Assembly (NCBI GenBank): GCA_964019655.1
Contig: CAXHTR010000006.1
Span: 248,001 to 312,000, forward strand
Source: Perkinsela sp. pyNocScin1
Taxonomy: Eukaryota > Euglenozoa > Kinetoplastea > Prokinetoplastida > Perkinselidae
Length of the DNA stretch: 64,000 nt
Direction of reading: 5' to 3'
The notes beneath the pieces were generated by a model. It was not told where the DNA came from, searched no databases, and saw only the letters and a program-made list of their open reading frames with translations. This document shows positions 53,339 through 61,678 of the stretch, piece by piece. Position numbers and translations under genes: made by a program. How positions within the stretch are numbered: the first letter of the stretch is position 1; every line of letters begins with the position of its first letter.

Positions 53339-54853
53339 ATGGCACAAGCCGAAGAGGTCCCGATGCACCACCACCCGAGCACAGAGCCCATGCCGCTGCT
53401 CCTGGCCGACCCCCGGGTCTCGAAGGACGTCCAGTACCGCCGGCGCACAAATGCGCCCAAGAGCGCCATCCACTGGGGCCAGCGCAAGCTTCTTCTCAGC
53501 GAAGTGCAGTTTCTGTCGCTCTACACAAACCCAAAGCACTCGAAGAAAAGTGATGATACACCCGTGACGCACGAGGACCCGTGCTGCCTTGTCGTCTACG
53601 CCGGGTCAGCCCCCGGGACGCACCTGAGTGCGATGCCCCTCATCTTCCCGACGTTCTTCCAGAACTTCCACTTTGAGTTGCACGACCCGCGGCAGTTTGA
53701 CGCGTCCATCTACGCCTGGGCGAAGCGCTGCGCGCCAATGTCCCGCGGCGGCGTTTCAGTGCACAACGGCTACTTCACGGACGCGACAGCTGTCGACGTC
53801 GTGCGCCGGCGCATGCACAAGCGCCGAAACCTCCAGTTCCTCTTCGCATCGCGCTTTTGCGACACAGCCCAAGAAGAGGCAGCAGACGCGCCGAAAATCC
53901 TCGAGCAGTCGCTCTTTGGCTTCAAGACGCTCTGCTACGCCGCGGCAGAAGATGTCCCGCTTCTATTTATTTCCGACATTCGCACCGGTTCGCTCGCCGC
54001 CGCAGTGGAAGAGAACGACTTTGACATGCAGTACAAGAACGAAAAGTTCGAGAAGGAGGTCAAGATGAACATGGACCAGCAGCAGCGCTGGCACCAGATC
54101 ATGCAGCCGCAGCACAGCATGCTCAAGTTCCGCCTGCCCTACGTCGACGACAACGAGACGCTTTCTGCGGGGGACCGCACAACAATGTACCTCAGCGGCG
54201 ACGTCGTGCTGCCCCTGTGGACGCGCCCCACGAGCAGTGAGTGCCGCGTCATCACATGCCGGACGACTGGCTCGTCAAGCTCTGAGACGTTCCCGCCCAT
54301 TTCGCTGCAGCCGTATGACAACGCCGAATACCAGAATCAGCTTTATTTTTTCAACACTTTCATGCGCGAGGGGCACCACTACAACCACTTCTATGATTTG
54401 GGTGTGCTCAATACCGCTGAAGCGCTGGCAAAGAAGGCCCGCACCGCCAAGCCACGTGCCATCAAAAACTACGACTTGGACCACCGCTACGACGCATCGA
54501 TGGAGCTGAGCGTTCTCGCCTCTGCTGTCGTCCTCGAGCGGCGGGCTGCCGCTGGTATGGCGAGCCCCGGCAACCTCGCAGGAGAGGAAAAGTACCGCTG
54601 GCTGCTCGGCGAGGCAGCGAGTCCGTTTGTCGAAGGCGGAAAGACCTATGAAATATACAACGCAGCGCTGCTGCTCTCCCAGGCGATCACGCGGGAGATC
54701 CGCCGGACGTTTGACAATGCCATTCGCGCCCGTGAGGAGATCATTCTCGAGAAGGCACGCGCGTTCTCGTGGACAAAGACAGCGCTGTCGCTGATCCAGG
54801 CACAGCGCGTCGATAGAGAGCGCCCGCAGTGGTGGAAGAATGTTGAAGAGTGA
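53339..54853 (+). CDS. VP39-type mRNA cap 2'-O-methyltransferase (MTr2/MTr3-like)
   Basis: 504 residues. The SAM-binding strand-loop is LVVYAGSAPGTHL (about 84-96). The K-D-K-E catalytic set can be placed: K in HWGQRKLLLSEVQFLS, D in LFISDIRTG, K in HSMLKFRLPYV and E in SSECRVITC. In trypanosomes, enzymes of this poxvirus-VP39-like group (TbMTr2, TbMTr3) methylate the second and third transcribed nucleotides of the spliced leader, giving cap 4. The C-terminal half is longer than in the single-domain relatives. The start at 53339 (MAQAEEVPMHHH) follows a long pyrimidine tract and has the good context ACCATGG. Confidence 0.82.
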   Translation: MAQAEEVPMHHHPSTEPMPLLLADPRVSKDVQYRRRTNAPKSAIHWGQRKLLLSEVQFLSLYTNPKHSKKSDDTPVTHEDPCCLVVYAGSAPGTHLSAMPLIFPTFFQNFHFELHDPRQFDASIYAWAKRCAPMSRGGVSVHNGYFTDATAVDVVRRRMHKRRNLQFLFASRFCDTAQEEAADAPKILEQSLFGFKTLCYAAAEDVPLLFISDIRTGSLAAAVEENDFDMQYKNEKFEKEVKMNMDQQQRWHQIMQPQHSMLKFRLPYVDDNETLSAGDRTTMYLSGDVVLPLWTRPTSSECRVITCRTTGSSSSETFPPISLQPYDNAEYQNQLYFFNTFMREGHHYNHFYDLGVLNTAEALAKKARTAKPRAIKNYDLDHRYDASMELSVLASAVVLERRAAAGMASPGNLAGEEKYRWLLGEAASPFVEGGKTYEIYNAALLLSQAITREIRRTFDNAIRAREEIILEKARAFSWTKTALSLIQAQRVDRERPQWWKNVEE

Positions 54854-54926
54854 GCCAGCAAGTACATTTTTTTGTTAAAGTTTCAGCAGCTCTTTACTCT
54901 TATAAACAATTTATTCTGCACTTCCA

Positions 54927-54938
54927 ATGAACGCCTGA
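54927..54938 (+). promoter_or_regulatory. three-codon upstream ORF (ATGAACGCCTGA)
   Basis: It ends two bases before the preferred ATG at 54941, and no AG lies between the two ATGs. Confidence 0.4.
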
Positions 54939-54940
54939 CT

Positions 54941-56896
54941 ATGCTTCGCTTTTCCGAATATCATGTGCGGCCGATCGCGATCTTTGCACTTGGCGTTCGT
55001 GCAATGACTACAGGCGCACCTCGGCGCCCGCCATCGCTCCGCTACAGGCGGCACGCGATAGTCGTTGGCGGTGGCCGCGTAGCCATCGCCGTTGCCCTCG
55101 CACTGCATCGAGCGGCCGCTGCTGCAGTGAACCCGCCGAAGGCCGAGCCGTTCAAAGTTGAGTCGCTCTTCACAGGAGAGGACTCGCTCAACCCTTCGAT
55201 TCGGCTCCTTGAAGAGCAGAAAATGAAGCGCGAAGAGGCGCCGAAGTCGCTCGTGCCCCACGACTTGAAGATCACGATGATCGTTCGAGACCGAGACATC
55301 GCCACTTCGATGCAGCATACGCGACTATGTGCGCCCTACTACCCATCGCTGCAGCTCCCGGACGATGTCGAAGTGACGTCAAACGCTGAGTACGCGCTGA
55401 TGCAGTTCTGTCCACCGAGCGATGCGCCGCAGCAGCAAAAGCCGAAAACGGGTACGCTCTATGCACCAGCGGCCGCGCAGCAAGGGGCTCGCGCAGTGCC
55501 CATCGAGGCGATATTCATGTGCGTGCCATTCCCAGCGCTCTTCACGATTTTCAAGCCCAAGGGGATGCTGCACTGCTTCAGTAAGGCGCTGCCGTGGAAG
55601 CGAGTCTTCGCGGACTCGCCAGGCATGGTGACCTTCACCCGTGGGATCGATGAGCGCATGGCGCTCCCACACGCTGTCATCGCCGATGAACTCAGCAGCC
55701 TCGAGAAGGACGCTGCGGCCACTGAAGAGACGGGTGCAGCGCTTCCCTTCGTGTACACACACATCTCTGGACCCATGCAGCCCATCGAGCTCATCGACGG
55801 CAAGCCAACGAGTATCCTCGCCACGTCTGGCCCGTGCACAACCCTTGAGGGCCTCAAGCAGAGCAAAGCGCACGAGGCTCGTGTTGCCAAGCTTCTCGAT
55901 TGCCGGCTGCCTGGCCAAATGTTCTTTGTGCACCGATTTCACACACAGCACAGGTGCATCCACGACGCAAATAGCAAAGCAATGAAAGATGTCCCAGAGG
56001 CATCGCCAGTGCCGTGCCTCCACGCCACAGTGCTGCTCTCCGCGCTCAAGGAGCTCTATTGCCTTCTCTTCGGTGTACTGCAGACGGCCTGGAGCGGCGC
56101 CGGAAACAGCCCCGCTGCGTCGTCTGCGATGGGCAGCTGTACAAGCGCGAGCGGGACCCTCCAGGTGGCGTTCGTGAGCGAGTGCGCGCAGCTCCTCGAC
56201 GCGTTCGGCCTTCCGTCGAGCGCTGCGTACACCATCGGCGGCTTTGGCGATTTTGCGGCTGGCTGTGGCACGAGCGGCAGTGGGAGCAAATCAGTTGTAG
56301 AGAGCTCGTACAGCGGTCTTAGCAGCAGCGTCTGGGACAAGCTCGAGGCGGCGTGCCGGCGGCACGTGTGCGACCTCCACCCGCTCTACCTCATGGGTAT
56401 CCGCATGGCGCAGGGCATGGTGGGCAGCTACTTCCTGCAGCTGAAGGCCAAGCCGATCCAGGCAAGCGTGCCGAGCAAGTACGACGGGTCAAAGTTTGAG
56501 CACAGCGCGACGCCAAACGCCTACGCGCAGTACGTCAACGAGGGCGTCGAGTGTCTCATCAAAGAGGCTGAGAGGTCCCTTGGCATCGGCGAAGACGAAG
56601 TCAGCCCGTTCGTCGTGACAAAGGCATGCATCAAAGCGCTCAAGCACGAGCGCCGGGCCCACGAGCTCGCAGACATTGTGCTGCGACCAGAGCGCGCGGC
56701 AGTGACGTACTCGAAGATCGATTTGGGCGACAACAAGAGCCGAGACCCGCACGTCTACCGCCACCCCATGATCGACGTTATCAATGTGGTCGCTGATAGC
56801 GTCATCAACCCGACGGAGACAAACCTGGAGAACGAGCGCAAGCTTCGGCTGCGCATGCCGAGTCCGCCACCGGCGATGAAACCATTGGGCAAGTAA
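54941..56896 (+). CDS. enlarged, divergent NAD-dependent glycerol-3-phosphate dehydrogenase-like protein
   Basis: 651 residues, nearly twice the usual 330-370. The N-terminus MLRFSEYHVRPIAIFALGVR may target mitochondria; there is no C-terminal SKL-type glycosome signal. The dinucleotide loop is HAIVVGGGRVAIAVALAL, where G-x-G-x-x-G is altered. The strand ITMIVRDRDIATSMQHTRLC and PSLQLPDDVEVTSNAEYALM match the family well. The catalytic lysine region is HATVLLSALKELYCLLFGVL: the lysine is kept, the following Asn is lost. IGGFGDFAAGCGTSGSGSKS corresponds to the C-terminal domain loop. Activity is therefore uncertain. Extra length lies mainly in insertions around residues 45-85 and 120-270. Confidence 0.6.
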   Translation: MLRFSEYHVRPIAIFALGVRAMTTGAPRRPPSLRYRRHAIVVGGGRVAIAVALALHRAAAAAVNPPKAEPFKVESLFTGEDSLNPSIRLLEEQKMKREEAPKSLVPHDLKITMIVRDRDIATSMQHTRLCAPYYPSLQLPDDVEVTSNAEYALMQFCPPSDAPQQQKPKTGTLYAPAAAQQGARAVPIEAIFMCVPFPALFTIFKPKGMLHCFSKALPWKRVFADSPGMVTFTRGIDERMALPHAVIADELSSLEKDAAATEETGAALPFVYTHISGPMQPIELIDGKPTSILATSGPCTTLEGLKQSKAHEARVAKLLDCRLPGQMFFVHRFHTQHRCIHDANSKAMKDVPEASPVPCLHATVLLSALKELYCLLFGVLQTAWSGAGNSPAASSAMGSCTSASGTLQVAFVSECAQLLDAFGLPSSAAYTIGGFGDFAAGCGTSGSGSKSVVESSYSGLSSSVWDKLEAACRRHVCDLHPLYLMGIRMAQGMVGSYFLQLKAKPIQASVPSKYDGSKFEHSATPNAYAQYVNEGVECLIKEAERSLGIGEDEVSPFVVTKACIKALKHERRAHELADIVLRPERAAVTYSKIDLGDNKSRDPHVYRHPMIDVINVVADSVINPTETNLENERKLRLRMPSPPPAMKPLGK

Positions 56897-56983
56897 GTAG
56901 TAGTTGTCTGTAACTTTGAAAGTAAATTTTCTCATTTTGAAAACCTTCATACAGTTTTAACTATTTGCAGTCTATTCCACACA

Positions 56984-57427
56984 ATGCTGCGCGCCGAAGC
57001 CATCCGGTCCCACATCCGCTCAAAAGTTGCGTATCTGACTGGCCCCTTCACCCGCGAGATGAGCATCCCGTCGCAGCAGCACGCGGAGCGGATCGTTCAG
57101 CCGCTCCTGTACACAGCCGCCACTGTTGGCTTTCTCATCGGGTTCTACTTCCAGTCGTACGCCATCGCGGTCTACACGCTCGCGGGCGCCTACCTCGTCG
57201 CGCTCGCCCTCATCGTGCCGTGCTGGCAGGGCCTGTGGAAGTCCGTCGACGAGGACGAGACGGGTGACCTGCCCTTTGTGCCGCAGGAGGCGTACGCGGC
57301 GTACCTGAAGCAGGCCAAGAAGGACCCGCGCAATGCGCCGGGCCCGGCGAGCACGAAGTGGTACGCCAAGGTGTGGAGCAAGACAGTCATCGCCTTCAAG
57401 TACGTCACGAAGCGAAAAGTGCAGTAA
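56984..57427 (+). CDS. signal peptidase complex subunit SPC12/SPCS1-like
   Basis: 147 residues with two membrane helices in hairpin: IVQPLLYTAATVGFLIGFYF and IAVYTLAGAYLVALALIVPC, preceded by REMSIPSQQHAERI (the family's D-x-x-G-Q-x-L-A-E position) and followed by W-Q-G-L-W-K. SPC12 is a small accessory subunit of the ER signal peptidase that helps select substrates. The C-terminal 60 residues are basic and extra to the core family. A good acceptor, CTATTTGCAG, ends at 56970. Confidence 0.7.
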   Translation: MLRAEAIRSHIRSKVAYLTGPFTREMSIPSQQHAERIVQPLLYTAATVGFLIGFYFQSYAIAVYTLAGAYLVALALIVPCWQGLWKSVDEDETGDLPFVPQEAYAAYLKQAKKDPRNAPGPASTKWYAKVWSKTVIAFKYVTKRKVQ

Positions 57428-57529
57428 GCAGCGCTGTGTAGAAAGTTGGACCACGAGCACCATATTCGTAAATTTTTTCAGAACTCGAGCACTTGATATT
57501 CCTTTGCTATCATTTCCAAACCAAATCCA

Positions 57530-58972
57530 ATGAACGCACTGAAACTGCTCTTCCTCATCTTCGGGCTCAACGTCTCGTTCCTCTACTGGGGCATCCTCCA
57601 GGAGCGCATCACGACGAGCGTGTTCGACGTGTCCTACGGCGGCAGCGCCTTCGCGTACAAGTTCAAGAACATCTTTTTCCTGAACGGTACGCAGAGCGTC
57701 ATCTGCGCCTTCGCGGCCCTCACAGTGCTCCTCCTGAACTACCTCCTCGGCCTTGTCACCCGGCGCAAGGGAACCGCGCTGCTCAAGGACGTATATAACA
57801 TTTCGCCCAAGGGCGCGTACCCCTCCGCGGGGACGCTCTTCAGCCTCGGCCTCTCATACGCCATGGGCCCGACCATCGGGCTCCTCTCGCTCCGCTTCAT
57901 CAGCTACCCGCTCTTCCTCCTCATCAAGACAGCCAAGCTCATCCCGAACATGGTCATCGGCTTCCTCTACTACGGCCACCGCTACGAGAAGAAGCGCATC
58001 TTCGCGGCTCTCGTCATCACCACCGGGCTTGTCCTCTTCACTGTTTGCGAGAACCAGAAGAAGGGCTTTGCCATCGACGCCGCTGGCTTTTCCATCGATA
58101 GCGCTGTCGAAACTGTTCACAAAATTTTCAGCGAAGTGTCCAGCGACCCTGCCGGCAGCCTCTCGCGCGCTGCCACGTACCTCCACGCGACGCTCATCGC
58201 TGACGAGGCCAACTTCCGCACCCTCGTCGGGGTCCTCCTCGTCGTCGCAAACATGGTCCTCGACGCCTTTACCGCCTCGACGCAAGACGAGCTCGTCCTG
58301 AAGTACTCCTTCAGCTCGCTCCAGCTCATGCTTCTGACGAACATTTTCGCATTCTTCGTGCTTGCGACCGCGTGCGTCGCCTCTGAGGTGGCCTACGCCT
58401 GCCCGAACTTTGGCGTCCACACTGTCATCGCCTTCGCCACTGCCAGCGCAAGCGCCACGATCGCTGCGATCTCGTCGCTCATCGCCGAGTGCCAGGGGCA
58501 GACTATCGCCCAGTGCTTCTTGATCGCTCGTGACTTTGCGCTTGCGCGGGTCCAAGACGCCGTCGCCGCGCTCATCGCCTACGCTCGCCCGTCGCGCATC
58601 CTGCCCATCATGCAGAGTGCCGCCGTCCACCAGATGTGGGTGCCACCGCAGATCTTTAGCTCGCTCGTGCTCCTCGCGGGCTCGCCGGCCTTCCAGCAGA
58701 CTGTCGGCGCGTACATGGCGTGCGGCGTGAGCGGCCAGCTCTTCCTGTTCACGATCCAGAACACCGCCGGCTCGCTCTTCGTCGTGTCGGTCACGATGAT
58801 CCGCAAGATGCTCTCGATCCTCATCGCCCTCGTGATCGCGCACGTGCAGAGCGGCAGCGAGGACGCCGCGCTCGTCGACCCCACGAAGCTCGGCGCCGTC
58901 TGTCTCATCCTCTTTGGCATCGGGGTGGAGTTTGTCTCGACGATCCGCCGGAAGCGCGTCAAGAAGGCATAG
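57530..58972 (+). CDS. UAA-type nucleotide-sugar transporter (SLC35B-like)
   Basis: 480 residues, about ten membrane helices. The start MNALKLLFLIFGLNVSFLYWG and ILQERI match the conserved first helix and Q-E-x-I/V of the family. Signatures are SLRFISYPLFLLIKTAKLIP (family S-L-x-x-I-S-Y-P-x-x-x-L-x-K-x-x-K-x-I-P) and VVANMVLDAFTASTQDELVL (D-x-F-T-x-x-x-Q-D). The C-terminus is basic (RRKRVKKA), an ER-retrieval-like dilysine arrangement. It moves UDP-sugars or adenine nucleotides across ER/Golgi membranes; the substrate cannot be told from sequence. It contains an enlarged loop near residues 180-230 and 310-360. Confidence 0.82.
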   Translation: MNALKLLFLIFGLNVSFLYWGILQERITTSVFDVSYGGSAFAYKFKNIFFLNGTQSVICAFAALTVLLLNYLLGLVTRRKGTALLKDVYNISPKGAYPSAGTLFSLGLSYAMGPTIGLLSLRFISYPLFLLIKTAKLIPNMVIGFLYYGHRYEKKRIFAALVITTGLVLFTVCENQKKGFAIDAAGFSIDSAVETVHKIFSEVSSDPAGSLSRAATYLHATLIADEANFRTLVGVLLVVANMVLDAFTASTQDELVLKYSFSSLQLMLLTNIFAFFVLATACVASEVAYACPNFGVHTVIAFATASASATIAAISSLIAECQGQTIAQCFLIARDFALARVQDAVAALIAYARPSRILPIMQSAAVHQMWVPPQIFSSLVLLAGSPAFQQTVGAYMACGVSGQLFLFTIQNTAGSLFVVSVTMIRKMLSILIALVIAHVQSGSEDAALVDPTKLGAVCLILFGIGVEFVSTIRRKRVKKA

Positions 58973-59085
58973 GCCCGCCAAACCTGTTACCGCATAGCGT
59001 TGCTTTATCCGTCAGTCATCCGCCGTAAAGAATTAACCTTCACTTCAAAATGCTTTATATAATTTTTCGATGTCTTTTTAGTAAA

Positions 59086-59613
59086 ATGTTCAAGCGCTGC
59101 ACTACGTACAGGGCCTGGCACTATATCCACCCGACGACAGGGAAGCCGCTGAAGCAGCCGCGGTCCCACGGCGACCCGCGCTACATCAACAACGAGGCCG
59201 CGCTCATCTACGGCCTCTGGGGGCTTATCACGAAGGACTTTGGGAACATCACGATGACGCAGATGGAGGACGCGCGCCTCGCGATTCTCCAGCGCATGCC
59301 CTCGGGCGGGCTCTTCACGCTGCACATGAACACCGACCTCGAGGAGTTCCCGATGGGGTTCAAGCCGCCCGAGGCGCGTATGGGGAAAGGTAAGACGGCC
59401 ATTCACCACTACATCTTCCGCCTCACGACGGGCATCCCCCTCTTTGAGATCCGGTACCACCCCGACAAGGAGGAGGCGATGATGAAGACGCACAAGGTCC
59501 ACATGCACAGGGCGGAGGCGGAGGTCATATTTTTGAAGGGGCGCCTCTGCCTGCCGATCGAGACGGTTGTGGTCCCGCAGGGCAGAGTCGACGAGTACAG
59601 CGTGTTTAAATAG
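59086..59613 (+). CDS. mitochondrial ribosomal protein uL16m
   Basis: 175 residues from the ATG at 59086, directly after TTTTTAG (AG 59080-59081). The L16 core is plain: EEFPMGFKPPEARMGKGKTA, then HHYIFRLTTGIPLFEIRY, with alternating basic strands and KGRLCLPIETVVV at the C-terminus. It belongs to the central protuberance/A-site region of the mitochondrial large subunit. The N-terminus (MFKRCTTYRAWHYIHP) suits import. The longer upstream frame would include the acceptor itself and is rejected. Confidence 0.85.
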   Translation: MFKRCTTYRAWHYIHPTTGKPLKQPRSHGDPRYINNEAALIYGLWGLITKDFGNITMTQMEDARLAILQRMPSGGLFTLHMNTDLEEFPMGFKPPEARMGKGKTAIHHYIFRLTTGIPLFEIRYHPDKEEAMMKTHKVHMHRAEAEVIFLKGRLCLPIETVVVPQGRVDEYSVFK

Positions 59614-60008
59614 GCAAAGTGGTATGATAGTTGAGGAAAGGAAGCGTGACTGTGTCGGAGGAACGTGTTTAGTAGCGTTCGGTGAGAATCCTCAGCATCC
59701 ATGCTGCCGAAGAAGTCACACAGTCATGTTTTGCTGTTTCGAGTGAGTAAGTACTTAAGGCTGAGCATTGTATCTTTTCTTTCATTCTTTCTTCACAGCA
59801 TTATTAGGTATGGACAAATAATTCAGGATAAACAAAGCATTCGAAGCCAGCTTCTATCAGTCACAATAACTGATTGTGTCACATATCAAGGGCACAGAAA
59901 TTTCTTGGAGCGGCCGTAGAAAAGCGAGCAGGGGAAGATGCGTGAGATCAACATTCCTCCTTCATTCACTAAAATTTCTTTCTTTCTAGTGAAACTCCCA
60001 ATCCCTCA
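59614..60008 (+). other. intergenic spacer
   Basis: About 395 AT-rich bases before the isolated LRR gene. No relic or RNA gene recognised; a TTCTTTCTTTCTAG tract (about 59976-59989) is the probable trans-splice acceptor. Confidence 0.4.
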
Positions 60009-60044
60009 ATGTTCAAATTCTTTCTGGATTCTTACCTTTGCTAA
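60009..60044 (+). promoter_or_regulatory. upstream ORF whose stop overlaps the LRR start (TAATG)
   Basis: ATG TTC AAA TTC ... TGC TAA, eleven codons, with its TAA sharing the last base with the main ATG at 60044. No AG lies between the two ATGs, and the acceptor-like TTTCTAG lies 5' of both, so both should be in the mRNA. The TAATG arrangement would permit termination-reinitiation. Confidence 0.5.
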
Positions 60045-61048
60045 TGACAATCAGTGCAGCTCCCCACATCTTCACGCTACTTCACACAGCCGACACATCC
60101 ACTGGTCGAGTCGACCGCCACACGCTTACCGACCAGTCCATGATGGAGCTGCTCATCGCTGACGCAGACCCAGAGTTCCAGGCGACCTTCCAGGGCGCTG
60201 ACGGGGCGTACCTCGACGTATGCGAATGGAACGGGGTACAGTGCAATAGCGATACACGTGTAACGTCCGTTCGCTTCGCTCATGGGACCATACCCGTTGG
60301 CACGCTCGACCTGCGCTACATACCGCTCGAGTCGACAGAGTTTCGGGTCATCGACGTCGATGCAGAGGGCTCGATCGTCGCGCGTGACCTCCCGCAGTCG
60401 CTGACAAACTTTGAGGTCTCGTTCACTGAATTTAAAGGAGACATTGACATGCGCTTGCTGCCGCGCAGCCTCACCGAGGTCCACATAGCGCAAAATCACA
60501 ACGAAGGGAGTCTGGACCTGGCGGGCCTCCCGCCAGGCCTGCGCTCGCTGAACGCGTACTGGAACAGTTTTCGAGGAACAATCATGCTCAAAAGTCTACC
60601 TGCGTCGCTCCAAGAGCTCGACCTCTCGTCGAACGAGCTGAGCGGGACACTATGCCTCGACGCGCTGCCCAGCTCATTAACACTTCTCGTTCTTGAAGAT
60701 AACTGCTTTGAGGGCAGTGTCTGCCTCGAGGCACTGCCAGCGACGCTCAGCTGCCTGAATCTGTGCCACAACAGGCTGTGCGGGACGCTCAACCTCGAAA
60801 AGCTGCCCGAAGCCATCGCAGAGGTCCTGCTCAACGACAACGAATTCTGCGGAGAATTTGTCCTCAGGCGCTACAACCCACGCATGAAGTTCCTCTGCGT
60901 CGAGGGCAATGCGCTCTCCGGCGTCGCTGTCGTTGCATCGATCGTGACAGCCAGGCTGCAGCTCTTCGGCAATGCCATCAAAAGTTGCGTGGATGAAAGT
61001 GGGAAAGCATCGGAAGGCCGTGCGAATATCCGCCTTCGGTTCAAGTAA
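60044..61048 (+). CDS. leucine-rich repeat protein, type A
   Basis: 334 residues. Leader MTISAAPHIFTLLHTADTST, then GRVDRHTLTDQSMMELL as in other type A leaders, and the cap AYLDVCEWNGVQCNSDTRV with all consensus residues. Repeats include FRGTIMLKSLPASLQELDL, LSGTLCLDALPSSLTLLVL and LCGTLNLEKLPEAIAEVLL; the tail EGNALSGVAVVASIVTARLQ resembles the end of other members. It is isolated in a plus-strand housekeeping cluster, 30 kb from the nearest LRR gene, and GC-rich like its surroundings. The frame 5' of 60044 has only TTG. Confidence 0.82.
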   Translation: MTISAAPHIFTLLHTADTSTGRVDRHTLTDQSMMELLIADADPEFQATFQGADGAYLDVCEWNGVQCNSDTRVTSVRFAHGTIPVGTLDLRYIPLESTEFRVIDVDAEGSIVARDLPQSLTNFEVSFTEFKGDIDMRLLPRSLTEVHIAQNHNEGSLDLAGLPPGLRSLNAYWNSFRGTIMLKSLPASLQELDLSSNELSGTLCLDALPSSLTLLVLEDNCFEGSVCLEALPATLSCLNLCHNRLCGTLNLEKLPEAIAEVLLNDNEFCGEFVLRRYNPRMKFLCVEGNALSGVAVVASIVTARLQLFGNAIKSCVDESGKASEGRANIRLRFK

Positions 61049-61678
61049 GGCTGATTGTGCAGAAAGGATAGCTCTTACAAATTCATATCGCAGTCGAATT
61101 TCATTCACAATTTTAAACTTCTGCACAGTCATCGTATGCGGCCTCCGCCGATAATTTTTGAAAGGTAACTTCTCCCACTGAGAAAGCATCATTTGGAACG
61201 TTTCTCGGCGCTTATCACTTATCATCCATTGTATCGACACATCGTGACTCAGTAAAAGAACGGACACGATGCAAACTGTGCGTTTCTCCCCATCAGTGTT
61301 TCAGCACTGGGAGGGGGGGGGGGGGGTAGGAAAATTTCTGTAACTCATATTGTACTGTCGTGATCGGCTTTTCTGTTCATATTTCGAAAGAACTCGGAGG
61401 CTGCTCGTAGTTCTTGCACCCATGATAGTAAGGAGATAGCTAAGGACGATTATAAAGCCATTTGCATTGTATTCATGCATGTAATCTGAAAACATTTCAG
61501 AAAATTTCTGACAATCCGGCAATAGGCTTCAGGAATTTTTTCTACGTAAAAATCGGTGAATCACTGCTCTACATGTGCTGGAACATTCCAGGCAACATGA
61601 ATCACTCTTTGACTTCACAACAGAAGGGCGCTTAAACCAATCTCTCTTTCCCTTTCCTATTTCTTCCTTTCCTTCCCT
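61049..61678 (+). other. intergenic spacer with a G14 homopolymer
   Basis: 630 bases. A run of 14 G (61313-61326), preceded by GGGA, is the only notable element. A pyrimidine tract of about 35 bases (61640-61678) runs up to the next ATG. No other feature recognised. Confidence 0.45.

Noticed and set aside
57854-58981. A 375-codon minus frame opposite the nucleotide-sugar transporter
   Set aside because: Charged low-complexity shadow; the plus frame has membrane helices and family motifs.
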